Shown here one piece after another: positions 1 to 11,230 of a stretch of DNA of 64,000 bases; position 1 is the stretch's first letter; the number at the start of each line of letters is the position of its first letter. The position numbers and the translations under genes were made by a program. Origin of the DNA: Pohlia nutans (lineage: Eukaryota; Streptophyta; Bryopsida; Bryales; Mniaceae); assembly GCA_022496805.1 (NCBI GenBank), contig CM040103.1, positions 20,684,820 to 20,748,819 of the forward strand. The letters are read 5' to 3'. Below the pieces are notes generated by a model. The model was not told where the DNA came from. It saw only the letters and a list, made by a program, of their open reading frames with translations, and ran no database searches.

Positions 1-175
1 GTTTGGTTGTTGAGAGAGATGCAAGACCCGTCACCATGGTCGAGAGGCCGTCGATTTGTTTTCATAAAAAATGAAAACTATATTTTATGCCTATTTTCAG
101 TAGATTTCTTTGGACTCTCAATCCCACGGCCTCTGACTTGGACGGCCATAGTGTGAAGCGGCCCTAAGTGTCATT
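1..175. repeat. Dispersed repeat, edge-truncated copy
   Basis: This stretch is matched in inverted orientation near 34003-34190. Both copies share the GCCGCTT-CACTATGGCCGTCCAAGTC segment and the block around AAATCTACTGAAAATAGGC. The copy at 34 kb ends in an inverted version of the same sequence, so a terminal-inverted-repeat element is likely. Here the left end is cut by the window edge. Confidence 0.55.
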
Positions 176-218
176 TAGTGCACATGCCTTAGGTCAACGA
201 AGACCAAGGAAAAGAACA

Positions 219-226
219 ATAACAAC

Positions 227-256
<30 letters not shown>
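219..256. repeat. (ATA)n microsatellite
   Basis: AAC/AAT triplets run uninterrupted just upstream of the SFT2-like gene. There is no coding signal. Confidence 0.9.
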
Positions 257-257
<1 letters not shown>

Positions 258-607
258 TGAACGGGGCTCCAGCGCAAGCTGACTCACTCGGACCTTCGTC
301 CTCGTTTTCTCAAAGAACCGGGGAACTCTGCCGTAACTCAAGCACTGGCTATGGCGGATGCTGCTGCCTTGGGAGCCACGCTTCGCTCGCTCACTTCTTC
401 CCTTCTCGTCTAAGCGCCCCTTCTTGCTACTCCCAATTAACCTTTGCTCAAAAAATCAAAGAAATCGCCACATTTCGAGCTCCCTTGTGCGCGGACTCGG
501 TTTGTTTGTGGATTTAGGGTTTGTAGTTAGCGACAGTGGCGACCGACGCGATTCCGCCCCAGATAGGGGCGACGCTGGCGGGATGGAGGACCGCGCTCCA
601 GGGGAAG

Positions 608-3600
608 ATGCAGGCCGTCAAGGGGAACATTCAGGAGTTGAACATCCAGGGCAAGATTCAGGACTTGAACCTGCAAGGGAAAGTGCAGGAGCTTTTCAAT
701 CGGGACAATCAGAGCTCGTCTGTTGCGGAGCCTCTGAATGGGGTGCAATCCGGCGGGGTGTTGTCGGCTTGGAACTCGTATGCTGCCCGGCCGCAGCAGC
801 CGCAGCCTGCCGGCGTCCCCGGAAGAGATCTGGAGTCTGGCGTGCCGGAGTCGCTTGCTCCGTTGCTTAAGTCCGCCAATTCCAGTATTTCCAGCGCTTT
901 TAATTCGTGAGTCCCCTGCCGCATGAATTCTTAGTACATTTACGGTTTTACATTTTTTTGGAGAGTTGATCTTTATCTGTGTACGAAGTCTATAGAGCTA
1001 CCGAAGTTTGAATGGCAGTTGAATTTTATCACATCATGAGCTGGCTAATTTAAATACTCCCTCCGTCCCAAAGTTATTGTCATGTTTGAAAGTGCTTTTT
1101 TAAGTAGGTCAAAAAAATACTTCCTTGTGGCTAATTTTATTTAGGTTGCAATGAACACATGCAATGTTCTTCAATCATTCTAGTGACATAATTTGGAACC
1201 TTTTTTAATCATGTTTCTTACAATATGACCAAGCAAACAAGTTGGACAATAACTTTGGGACGGAGGGAGTACATTTATGGTTTTAGGGGATTTGGTCAAA
1301 TTTTTTTGAGAGTTGATCTTTATCTGTGTACGAAGTCTATAGAGCAACCGGAGTTTGAATGGCAGTTGAATTTTATCACATCATGAGCTGGATAATTTAA
1401 ATATGTGTTTGTTCTTCCACGCGGAGTTCAATGGGGTGACGATCCGTTTATCACTTTAATTGTGCTGGTGTAATGAGAGAATTCTTATGACATTTTCAGA
1501 GTAGGTGTTGATGAAACGGTTTTATAGGATTTATTAAATTTTCTTTTTTTGAAAGGTGATCTCCATCTAAGTTTGTAGAGCAATCGGAGTTAGAATTATA
1601 GTTAAAATTTTATTATTGGGAATTAGGGATTTTCACACCTCTTCCGAGAAGCTTGATTCTCTGAAGATTGAGATTGGGAGAGAAATGTAGAGGCAATCGT
1701 GGTCATTCTCCATGATGAAGTTGTGACTCCTCTTGAGGCCGTGTGAAGAATGAGAATGGACACAGCTTGTTAATCTTCTCCATGGCTTCTCAATCTTCAT
1801 GGTTTCTCAATCCTCACATCCGAAGGAGAAGAATAGGGGTTGTCACACATCCTACGAGAATGGAACTTTTCCGAAGAATGAGAGAAAAGAGGAACCACTA
1901 GGACACCTTCTCCATGAAGAAAGTGTGACACCCCTTTTGTGGTTTGTGGAGATTGAGAATGGAGAATAGAGGTTGTTAGTTGGTCACTCATCCTCTGAGC
2001 ATGGGCCATTCTCCATTCTCCATTCTTCATGCCCATTCTTCACCTTTGGAGGAGAAATGAAATTTCTCTAAACTTTAGAGAATGGGACCTCCACCATTCA
2101 AGGAGAGTGTGCCACATCCTCATTCTTTGAAGATTGAGAATGGAGTGGAGGATGTGTGACAACCCCTAATGAAACTTCTCAATCAGAGAATGGGTCATCC
2201 ATAATTCAAAGAGAAAGTGCCACGTACGCATTCTTTAAAGATTGAGAATGGGAAGGAAGAGTTGTGACCTTAAATAAGGAGTGAAGTTAGATTTATGAGT
2301 CGGTTAGTTTAAATATATGTTTGTATGTTCTCCCTCTCAGCCCTCTACCGGAGGGGAGTAATCCTACACCGGTCCTTTGTCCTGTGGACATCGAATCATA
2401 GGTGGGTCGAACTTGCACTTTATTCACTTTAACTGGAGTTCTTACTACTACTTCTCCCTCTCGGGGTTCAATGCTGTATAAGGGGTGACGGTCCGATTCT
2501 GCTGCATAGTTACGGCATTTTAATGTCGTCAATTATCGAAAGTTGTTACAGATATAACTATTTCTTTGTCGTTCAGCACATTCTGTATAGCCTCTGGACT
2601 TTCTTGATGGTAATCGAATGCCATGTGTGAATTGTTTCTGACCTGCCTTATTGTCCGTTTAGAAAACCCTATTAACCCCTAAAAGGACCATAAGGCCACC
2701 AAGTGGCTCCTGTTTTTTTCAGTAATTTTGAGTAGGTTTTTGTAGATTCTTTTTTGTTAATTCAAAAAATAAATAAATTCAACATATGTAATATTCTTCA
2801 CTAATTCTAGTGATATAAAATTTAGTCCCATTCAAATTATAATTTTCACAATATGACTGTTTAAACTTATCATTTATAAACCATGAATCCTTGGTCCTTT
2901 AGGGGTTAAAGGGTTTTTGTGCATATTCGATATGAAAGATTGATCAGAGCTTTAAGGAAAGCAGAGTCCTTCCAGAGTTTGTTTGAACGGGGACGTTTAT
3001 CATGGGCAGGAATTGGTTGCAATTAGATGAGAGGGCGTCTGGGTCGTTCAGTATGAGGGAGGTTTATTACGTCGGAGGCATTTGTTTGTTTACAGCTTGT
3101 AGTTCAGTATGACAATAGTTATAAATGCGGTATGCTAACATACTGAATACTTCTCCCATTCTGTTTCAGAGTCACGAAAGGAGTTCAGTCTGCCACAGCA
3201 GGAGTGCAGTCCGCCGCGCAGTTTGTGCCATCTAGGCAAGCGCTTACTGCTTTTGCTATAATGATTGCGGCGGGGTCTTTCTTCATATTTATGGCATTCT
3301 TTATGTTCCTACCTGTGATTGTTCTGGTTCCACAAAAGTTTGCTATCTCTTTCACTATCGGCTGCATCTTCATGGTGGGATCGTTCTTTGCGCTCAAAGG
3401 ACCAAAAGCTCAGTTTTATCACATGATATCTAAAGAGGTGAATACTATTTTCTAATTTACTTTTATTTCATGATCTTCAATCTCAGGAGGAAGTTGTATG
3501 ATTTATGTCAAGTGCTCGTTCAGATAGTATATACGGTTCCCAGTGAATGTTTTTGTGAACACTTTTGACCTTCCCTGTGTATTGATGTTCATGCTGTGTT

Positions 3601-4575
3601 GTTTTTTGAGTTTCAAACTCAAGAACACTCGTTATTCTAAGTTTGTGATGACTAGATTTATTTATCTATTTATATATTTTAACAAGGAAACTTTGCACGA
3701 ATGCAGAGATGGCCATTTACAGCTGGATTTATTGGGAGCATGGCAGCTACAATATATGTGTCTATGGTCCTCCACAGCTACATACTATCTGTGGTCTTTG
3801 CTGTTATTCAGGTTTTGTTTCCTGACCATTTGTGTTTTTCCTTGATTGGTGGAATCTATCTATGTTTATATATATTCTTCAGGGAAAGTTTTGGACATAT
3901 TTCTGTTCATGATCTGTGGCATATTTATTTTTGGAAGTCATGGACTCCTCATATACAGTCCACCCTCTATAAATGTTAGGCTTTGGAGTAAAATTTTCCT
4001 AACATTTATAGTGAGTTAACATTGTAACAGTTATAAAGGGAGCTTTTTGAATGCTTAACAAATATAAATTCATGGATGTCATCACACAGTAATGGATGTC
4101 ATTAGTAATGGATGTCATTAGTAATGGATGTCGTTAGTAATGGATGTCATTAGTAATGGATGTCATTAGTAATGGATGTCATTAGTAATGGATGTCGATG
4201 TAATGGATGTCATCACACAGTATTGGATGTATTTCGTAGGTTAACATTTATAAGTGGCAAATTAACAAAGAGGGGAGTAAATTATTGTTAACATTTAACA
4301 TAGTTAACATTCTAGTTAGCAATATGAGGGAAGTACGATTTCATTAACAAATATAATGAGTTAACGTTTATAAGTGTAACATTTAGCGAGGGTGGACTGT
4401 AGATGACTTCTTTTTAACACCAGAGAATATAATATCGGTTTTTGTGATTCAGGTGCTTGCATTATTATATTACCTGCTATCGTACTTCCCTGGAGGGACT
4501 GCTGGCATGCAATTTTTGACTTCGATGATCGTGTCTTCCTTCACGAAGTGCTTTGGGAGGTTTACTTCGTCCTGA
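608..4575 (+). CDS. SFT2: SFT2-like vesicle transport membrane protein, 4 exons
   Basis: SFT2 proteins are small four-helix Golgi membrane proteins that help endosome-derived vesicles fuse with the Golgi. Exons as read: up to 906, 3170-3437, 3707-3811 and 4453-4575. All introns are GT-AG and the joined frame is open to TGA at 4573. Exon 1 gives a hydrophilic tail containing LSAWNSYAAR, a motif I associate with plant SFT2 proteins. Exons 2-4 give four hydrophobic helices, with family-like stretches LPVIVLVPQKFAISFTIGC, FALKGPK, YVSMVLHSYILSV and LSYFPGGTAGM. The first in-frame ATG is at 608 (264 aa). The frame is open upstream to a stop at 524-526 and holds a GTG at 536 in good initiation context (A at -3, G at +4), which would give 288 aa. 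A further 5' exon is the alternative. Intron 1 (2.26 kb) and intron 3 (0.64 kb) are full of transposons. Family assignment is firm; the start is not. Confidence 0.88.
936..1402. repeat. Direct duplication of about 120 bp flanking a Stowaway MITE
   Basis: The stretches 936-1054 and 1272-1402 share ATTTACGGTTTTA / ATTTATGGTTTTA, GAGAGTTGATCTTTATCTG and the ATCACATCATGAGCTGG segment, with a few substitutions. The MITE at 1057-1269 sits exactly between them. A worn third copy lies near 1485-1620. All are inside SFT2 intron 1. Confidence 0.8.
1057..1269. mobile_element. Stowaway-type MITE (Tc1/mariner)
   Basis: The ends are perfect inverted repeats beginning CTCCCTCCGTCCCAAAGT and continuing into TATTGTC. 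A TA lies on each side (1055-1056 and 1270-1271). CTCCCTCCGT ends with TA duplication are the signature of plant Stowaway elements. It is 213 bp long, non-coding, and lies in SFT2 intron 1. Confidence 0.93.
1835..2167. mobile_element. MITE with GGGGTTGTCACACATCC ends
   Basis: The 17-bp termini GGGGTTGTCACACATCC and GGATGTGTGACAACCCC are exact inverted repeats, each preceded by one more matching base. AAT flanks both sides, which may be a 3-bp target duplication. The interior is full of repeats of GAATGGAGAATG/CATTCTCCATTC type. A relative lies at 49346-49754, and a more diverged stretch of similar composition at 1630-1834. The superfamily is not certain; the 3-bp duplication would suit PIF/Harbinger or CACTA. 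Confidence 0.7.
2676..2905. mobile_element. TTAA-flanked MITE, family with CCCCTAAAGGACC ends
   Basis: TTAA lies at 2672-2675 and 2906-2909. The ends are CCCCTAAAAGGACCA and TGGTCCTTTAGGGG, inverted repeats of each other. Relatives with the same termini are at 47107-47651 and 52158-53337. TTAA duplication with CCY-type ends is the piggyBac pattern. The element has no coding capacity and lies in SFT2 intron 1. Confidence 0.82.
3956..4399. mobile_element. pogo-like MITE (TA target)
   Basis: The termini CAGTCCACCCTC and GAGGGTGGACTG are inverted, with TA at 3954-3955 and 4400-4401. The subterminal sequence TATAAATGTTA resembles plant pogo/Lemi-type ends (CAGT...CCTCTATAAAT). It lies in SFT2 intron 3 and carries an internal minisatellite. 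Confidence 0.78.
4083..4231. repeat. 16-bp minisatellite AGTAATGGATGTCATT
   Basis: About eight or nine tandem units vary only at one or two positions (CATT/CGTT/CATC). They lie wholly inside the pogo-like MITE, so the array grew after or within that element. Confidence 0.85.
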
Positions 4576-5837
4576 ACAACAGAATGTGCGTTTCTCATTG
4601 CCATCCTCTGGTTTTCAGCCTCTCTATCCACGCTATATATAGATGGTTCCAAATCATTTATATTTGAAGTGTAGGAGTCACAATGATCCTCTCAAGTTTA
4701 CTCCGGACGTAAAACTGTTGGGCGTGAAACTAGTCGTAGGCATTAGTGCTTGCTTTTGCATCTTTGTATAGTCCCAAAAGTATCATAGTATGCCGTGATA
4801 ATCAAATTTAGTACAAACCTTTAGGGTTTTGGACAGGTTGTGGAACTTTAGAATATTTTTAGAAGTGAGAACTTAATAATGGCTCATGTCTATATCAGAT
4901 TTAGCTTCATCAAGCGTATCTTGTACTGCTATAATTAGGTGTAATAATATGCCAGCACCAAGCTTGATTTCAGGTCTTGATTCCTCAACTGTTAACCCCT
5001 CAATGCTCCGAATTGCACAATTTGAAAGGTTCAAAGTCCAAGTACAACTAACCATCACTTTCTCTTGTTAGGTTCAAGACTTTAGCTCATTGATTCAAGC
5101 TTTGCATGAAAGCTTATCAAGTTAATTTCTTTTTTATTTGTAAATTAAAATTTAGAAAAGTATTGGTATCGTCTTATTTTAATTTTAAGTTCGACACATC
5201 AAGCTATGGTGTTCTGAGATGACTTGAAAATTATAGTCAAAGATAGTTTAGGTGTTTGACATTCCAAGTATTTTTGGTAGTTTTCCCTTAGCAACTATTG
5301 TTATTTTCTTTTGTTATTTAAAAAAAATGTTCTTGACATTTGACTATATATTTTTTAATAGTAGGTTTTTTTAAATGAAATAATATGAAAGTTTGTATAT
5401 TTATAGAATTTTGCAAAATGCAAAACGCTAAATTATGCTTAAATAATTTGCAGCAATGTCAATATCAGGTGGAATGTTTGGAGGCTAAATGTTTGGAGGC
5501 TAGTGACAATATGAGTGATATATTTATATGGTCTTCTCAAAAAAGTTTTCTTTGTGATGTTTCTCTTCTTTCAACGGAATAAAAACGTCCGGTTGTTTCC
5601 AAACAATAAATATAAAAATAAAAATTCTTTATTGTTTTATGTGTGACAGTTTTTATGAAAACCTTGTCGATCTTTCAGGAAAGGAAATCCTTTAATATAA
5701 GAAATCCATTCTTGTGGCTTTTAGCTATTTTTAAGTAGTTTGCATTGTTCCCATTTGAAATTCACCTTGGAGAGCATGCATAAATGGCCACTTGTAGCTC
5801 TTGGTATGCCCTGGGTGAGATGAGTTCAAGATTTTGC
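4576..5837. other. Gene-poor stretch downstream of SFT2
   Basis: This holds the probable 3' UTR of the SFT2-like gene followed by AT-rich DNA. No open frame looks coding, and no terminal repeats could be paired. Confidence 0.5.
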
Positions 5838-5841
5838 TTAA

Positions 5842-6075
5842 CCCTTAAACGACATATGCTTTCTTGATACCATGCCCAAAATATCTTTTAAATTCCATTT
5901 TAAGCATGATTTTGTTTTTAATTTACTTTGGCTCTATTCTAAAGAAATATAGATCTCTCTAAGATGCTCAGTTTGGCATTTTAAAAACCCCATTTGGTGC
6001 AATGGAGTAGAAGTTATGAGCAAGATTCTCCCAAAATATAACCAAGCCCGTGGGGCTTGCATTGTCATTTAAGGG
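5842..6075. mobile_element. TTAA-flanked MITE, CCCTTAAACGACA family
   Basis: TTAA lies at 5838-5841 and 6076-6079. The ends are CCCTTAAACGACA and TGTCATTTAAGGG. It carries a small internal palindrome, AAGCCCGTGGGGCTTG. An inverted relative of similar length lies at 58169-58402. Confidence 0.8.
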
Positions 6076-6079
6076 TTAA

Positions 6080-7531
6080 AAAGAATTTAGATTGAATAAC
6101 ACTTATATTGTAAATGGGTGACTTCCAATCAATGAGAAAAGGACCTGAAATAAAAGTGGGTTCTCCACCTTTCTCCTTTAGAGTTTGTTTCATTTGCTAT
6201 GTACTAAATGGTTTGATTTGTTTTGCTTGGGTTTAGGGTTGTATAGTTGTTTGTTTTGTTCCATTTGGTTAATGTTGTTTAGTTTCAAATAATGTACAGT
6301 ACAACAAAAGAAGGAGATAATTATACAACCAGAAATTACACTTCTCAAAAAAAACTAAGATATGCTTGTTACTATTTGCTAATTGCTTACACATAATTTA
6401 CCATATGTTAGTGGAGACACAAATAGAGATGCAAATCAAGACGCAAATGCAAATTTAAAAATATTTTCTTGAATATTCTTTCCTAAATCTTCAAGTTCAT
6501 AATAAGATCTACAATCAAGACATCTTTTTTCATTTTTCATGAAGTGCCAAAGTGGCAATATGAAATGTTATAGTGATGCTCCATCTTTCAACATTCATTC
6601 ACATATTGGATAGAAAATATTACATTAGAAGACACCATATAACCATAATTTTGTTTTCTACAATATGGCGATTTCATCCAAGACATTTTTTGACTGAATT
6701 TTTATGGTAATAAAATTTAAGGCTTTTGACGATTTTTTTGCTAGATTATTTTTTTGGGTGCAATTTGGCACTATTTTGCCTGGCAAAAAATGCCTTGTCC
6801 ACAATGGGCTTCAACATGCTATATGATTTTCTAACCCTGTTACTCCCTCTGTTCCAAAATAAATAGCATTGTGTCAGTATAAAACGTCTGTGGGAATATA
6901 TTTTTTATTCTGTAATAAAAGGATTGTTTTTTTTTATTTCGCCCGCCTACTGTGCCTAGCGGCGACGTCGTTGAGTGCGCTATACATTGCATCAATTAAC
7001 CAATGATGCTATGACTCGCACAATTTCTTAGAAGTCCTTTTATTTTTGAACATAAGGAGCATATAAGTATCTCATGACTAAGATATCACTCGTTGTTGAA
7101 ACAAGCCACCATCATCATAAGTAGAAAGTGCTCGACCTTCGCAGACTGGAGAAACGTACCCAATAAAATTTTCATATTTTGCATAAGGTTCTTTAGCCCT
7201 TGTGAGTTGTACCTTCAGTTGAAATACGAAGCCTTGCATAACAACTGCAGTAGCAGATTCTAGAATATTGGACATGCCACATCATTATTTACTTAAAGAA
7301 TGATGATGGAGGGTTGGAAGTACACAATAGCCCCGCTTCAAGAATCACACGTTTTGAATTTTTATCTTTCATATAGTGAGAGCAAAAAGGGTGAACCTTG
7401 GTAAGGACTAAAGAACCTTACGTTATGTACATGCCGGTTTGGTACAAACACCTCCCGGTCCGTCATCATTTTTCCAAAAAGTTTGAAGCAAAAAGAATTT
7501 TATTAGAAATTGTGAATCCACTTGGTGAGTT
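6080..7531. other. Gene-poor stretch with one Stowaway-like end
   Basis: A single CTCCCTCTGTTCCAAAATAA end at 6842-6861 resembles a Stowaway terminus, but its partner was not found, so it is probably a decayed copy. The rest shows no convincing gene. Confidence 0.4.
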
Positions 7532-8021
7532 GCATAACATTTAGCAGTCATCATGCCCATTGCCTTTCCATTATGCACTTTGCTCATCACCTTGAGCTTC
7601 CACCTGTTCACTTAGCTACTGATAAAGTACTATTGGGTGTAAAATATTCCACACCATCTCCTGTAGAGCCAAGGCAAAGACAATGCAAGCTTCTGAGAGC
7701 ATTCCCACCCATGCACTCTAGGACGAACCCTCTCAAATTATTCATCTATATCTAAAGGGCCCTTGCACTCACACTCCCCCACCCTTGCACGCCCTTCACG
7801 TATCAAAAATGCGCATCAAATAGTCAATGAACCAATGACAAGTAGAATGGGAGGAATAATCATCGAATAGTCAACTCAATAGTGTTTTCAAGGCCCAATT
7901 TCTAACACGCTAGAATCCAGAGTCAAGAAGCATTTTGAAAGGCCCCTTGAAACTTTTCATCCACTTCTTGAGGTCAGAGACCTCTGAGGCCATGGGTGGC
8001 CATGCTCTGAATGTTATGTGC
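7532..8021. mobile_element. MITE-like repeat with GCATAACATTYA ends and palindromic core
   Basis: The left end GCATAACATTTAGCAG and right end TGAATGTTATGTGC are inverted relatives. The interior shares GTACTATTGGGTGT and ATATTCCACACCATCT with the element at 20003-20485 (inverted). A third relative is at 46180-46602. Another MITE (7696-8008) appears inserted in it. Confidence 0.5.
7696..8008. mobile_element. MITE with AGAGCATNNCCACCCATG ends, copy 1
   Basis: It begins AGAGCATTCCCACCCATG and ends with the inverted form CATGGGTGGCCATGCTCT. A direct-orientation copy lies at 8230-8665 with over 90% identity in shared parts by eye. Target duplication is unclear. Confidence 0.7.
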
Positions 8022-8229
8022 ATGCAGGCTCCAGTTATAGTAATGTACAGTACAAGTTATGTTGGGAGGTTGATAAGGATGCACCTCTGCAGTGACCATC
8101 ATGTGGCCTGGCTGACCATGCAGGGATGGAGAGACTGAAAATCCATACATTCTATTGGGATAAGGCAGCTAAATATTGGGTCACCCTGGACCAGGTCCTT
8201 CAAATGATTCAGTTGCAAAAAACTGACTT

Positions 8230-8665
8230 AGAGCATTCCCACCCATGCACGCTAGGACTAACCCTCTCAAATTATCTATTATACAATACAGGACGCTTTG
8301 TCTCACTCGACCGTTCCGCGCCGGAATCCGTTGAGGAGACAACCCAAGCTCAAAAACAAGTGATTGTTAATGTGCTCAACGGCACGGGTCCCACTAGTTC
8401 ATCTACATGTGAAGGGCCCTTGCACTCACACTCCCCCACCCTTGCACACCCTTCACGTATCAAAAGTGCGCATCAAATAGTCAATGGACCAATCACAAGT
8501 AGAATGAGAGGAATAATCATCTAATAGTCAACTCAATAGTGATTTCAAGGCCCAATTTCTAACACGCTAGAATCTAGAGTCAAGAAGCATTTTGAAAGGC
8601 CCCTTGAAGCTTTTCATCCACTTCTTGAGGTCAGAGACCCTCTGAGGCCATGGGTGGCCATGCTC
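8230..8665. mobile_element. MITE with AGAGCATNNCCACCCATG ends, copy 2
   Basis: This is the same element as 7696-8008 in the same orientation, with about 120 extra bases near 8286-8405. It is immediately followed by the TTAA element at 8670. Confidence 0.7.
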
Positions 8666-8669
8666 TTAA

Positions 8670-9570
8670 CCCTTAAACGTCAAGAGGGCCTGGACAGGGC
8701 CGGAAAGAATCTAAATTTTTTGGTTTTTTTTTTTTTTGCCAAAAACGGCTCTGAAGTGCACTGCTGGCTTGCACTGTAGCACTGCGGCACTGTTGCACTG
8801 CTGAACTTCAGCTGCCCCAACCTCAAAACTTGTTCAATTTGATAACTTTGATTGCTTACCAACGATTCCACAATCTCTCAAATGAGGCGAAAATATGGAA
8901 TCTAAATCGCTTTTTCAGTAGCTTTCCAACGCAACAAGTCTCGCTTGATTTGGTTGAGAAATTAAACTTTTTTCTCCAATTATTCCTTTATACCAAGCCC
9001 GTGGGGCTTGCTTTGATGTTTAACCCCTAAATGACGGAGGGGGTAAGGGCAAAACATGAATGTGTTATAAAAAATTACTTCTTCAACTTTGATGAAGTTT
9101 GGTCCAAAAGAGAAATGAGGAGCTTGATGTTTAGTAATTTTCCATACGGTCAAATATCAAAAAATAGCTTTTTATCATCTCATAATGAATTTAGAAGCAT
9201 TTAACTTCAAATATTTATGAGAATCACAAATTTTATTTTTAGAATTTGAAATTTTGTATGATTTGTTGAAACTAGACATTCTATTCTAAAATCAAAAATT
9301 GCAAATTTTTCAACGGAGAGAACATCATTACTTTCCCCAAATAGTAAGTTTTCTAACACTAGACAATGTAGAAGTGTTTTTCTTTGAAAATTTCTCCCAG
9401 GTGGAGTTTAACTCGGATTCACATGATTCAAATTGGGTTGGAAAGTAGACTTGATTACCTATTTTAAAATATTTTTTATTTTCTATAAAAATGTTTTTTT
9501 CTATTTCGGGCAGCCCATAAAAAAGGGCAGAGACCATAAAATGGTTGATCCGTCACTTAGGGGTTAAGGG
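8670..9570. mobile_element. TTAA-flanked element, CCCTTAAACGTCAAG family, interrupted
   Basis: TTAA lies at 8666-8669 and 9571-9574. The element starts CCCTTAAACGTCAAG. Its right end, TTTGATGTTTAA...GGG, is split by the element at 9024-9563. The uninterrupted relative at 48041-48443 shows what the empty end looks like (TTTGACGTTTAAGGG). It shares CAAGCCCGTGGGGCTTG with the 5842 family. Confidence 0.8.
9024..9563. mobile_element. TTAA-flanked element nested in another TTAA element
   Basis: The ends CCCCTAAATGACGG and CCGTCACTTAGGGG are inverted. The TTAA copies at 9020-9023 and 9564-9567 are the duplicated TTAA of the host element's terminal repeat. It is 540 bp with no coding capacity. Confidence 0.85.
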
Positions 9571-9574
9571 TTAA

Positions 9575-9867
9575 GGTTGAGGTACCTTATTCCGATAACT
9601 TAAGCTACCTACACTATTTCTGGACCAGCCATTAATAGGGTGATATTTTTCCCGGGTTGGAAGTTAGTTTTCGCGAAGAATGCAAAATTTTCCATGAATT
9701 ATTTCCCAATATTGAAATTTGTACAATTTTTCAAAGTGAAAAGTACTTTAGGACCCAAAACCGATCATATGCTCTAATGTACAAATGAGGTACATCTTTT
9801 CTTTCAAAATCTAGAAATTAGGCTTGATCGGTTTTGTGTCCCTGGTCGCTTCAAGGTACCTCAACCT
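9575..9867. mobile_element. MITE with GGTTGAGGTACCTT ends
   Basis: GGTTGAGGTACCTT at the left and AAGGTACCTCAACC at the right are exact inverted repeats about 290 bp apart. Two subterminal stretches mentioning GACCAAAACCGATCA / GATCGGTTTTGTGTC are also inverted. Target duplication is not clear. Confidence 0.6.
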
Positions 9868-9874
9868 TACTTAA

Positions 9875-10446
9875 CCCCTAAACGTACCAGGGTGTCCCTA
9901 GAATTGACAATTTGAGAAAAAGCATTATAAACTACCATTTAGAAGAATATTCTAGAATTGATATACAAACGAAAGTTCTAGATTTTGAATTTTAGATTCC
10001 ATCAGTACGGTTTGATTCACTAATACAATCACCAATATTTAATTATAAAATTTGAAAGTTAAAATTAAAAATTCCTTCTAAATTCGATTACAAACTAAAT
10101 TTCAATATTTTTTGAGTAAAATTTGTTGGAATGAGTTTGAAATGAGATACTCTTAAATGCGGTGATACTTTGAAATTTTTGTGTTTCTTAAATTTATGAC
10201 CTCATTTTTCACGATTCCACTTTGAACTAGAGTCAATGCAATTTTGGCATAGTCAACGACTTGACATACTTCTACATTTGTAATTTTAGAAAAATATGTG
10301 CTCTAGTATGACTAAATCCAGCCATTAGATAGGACAACAACTTGGTGAAGAATCTCCAAAAAAATGGATGAGTTTCATCCAAGCATTGATGAGAACGTGA
10401 GAAGGCTTTGAATCCGTTTGTGATCCAGTTTCTGGACGTTTAGGGG
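9875..10446. mobile_element. TTAA element, CCCCTAAACGTACCAGG family, copy 1
   Basis: TTAA lies at 9871-9874; the right flank is TTCA, a decayed TTAA. The ends are CCCCTAAACGT and ACGTTTAGGGG. A close copy in the same orientation is at 11231-11810. Confidence 0.78.
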
Positions 10447-10667
10447 TTCAGGTAACTATACTTGTAAGCGTCCCCTTATCAACTGAGTCTATTTACACAC
10501 ATACAACATAATTTTTTTTTGGTGGGAAAAAAAAGCAAGTTATATTTTTTCAGCAACCCCACATATGCATAGTAGTCAATGTGACTACAATGAGCTCATC
10601 AACCTTGTTTGGCAAAATGCACCATCCAAAACCAACTATTGAACACTTTGTCAATGCAAGGACAATA

Positions 10668-10943
10668 CCGTAGTAGGAAGGCAGGGTCGGCACTTTCATG
10701 TCGAATAATTAATTAAAGTTTGAAAAGTAGGGGTCGGCACTTTCAAAAATAATTATTAAAAATTCGGCTATTAATAACTAACATTGAATTTTACTAGCAG
10801 CTACACGTTTTCCTTTGTTTTTTGTCTACAATTTCTGTTGACTTCATTTTTGTTGATTTCGACAAAATACTGGATAAATTTATTTATTTTTTCGGCATTT
10901 TTTTGGGGAATTATTTTCTGCCGACCCTGCCTTCCTGGTACGG
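10668..10943. mobile_element. 276-bp TA-flanked MITE, copy 1
   Basis: The ends CCGTAGTAGGAAGGCAGGG and CCCTGCCTTCCTGGTACGG are inverted, with TA on both sides. An inverted copy of exactly the same length lies at 12751-13026. The TA target suggests the Tc1/mariner superfamily. Confidence 0.82.
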
Positions 10944-11230
10944 TAGTACCTGCATCTCTTATACCTTCTGCTCCAAGCAAGAAATCAAACTCAACACGAA
11001 TTTGCAGTAACTGATGTATCAAATTTGGTAATGAAAAGATCATTGGTACATGCATGATACCACTTGGAAATTCATAGTTTTCTGCAGCTTTTCCTTCATA
11101 GTGAGCCTGTCACCCCTTTACAACTGCTTCATTGAAGAATTGCTCATAACAGAACAGAGATCGAATATATTAAACATTTGTGTAAGTAGAAATGAAAGGC
11201 CAGGTAATGGGAAATTGAAACCCTTCTTAA

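Noticed and set aside
2676..2690. Telomere-like CCCTAAA sequences
   Set aside because: They are single occurrences at transposon tips next to TTAA, not tandem telomere repeats.
4083..4231. CRISPR-like array
   Set aside because: Units are contiguous 16-mers without spacers in a plant intron.
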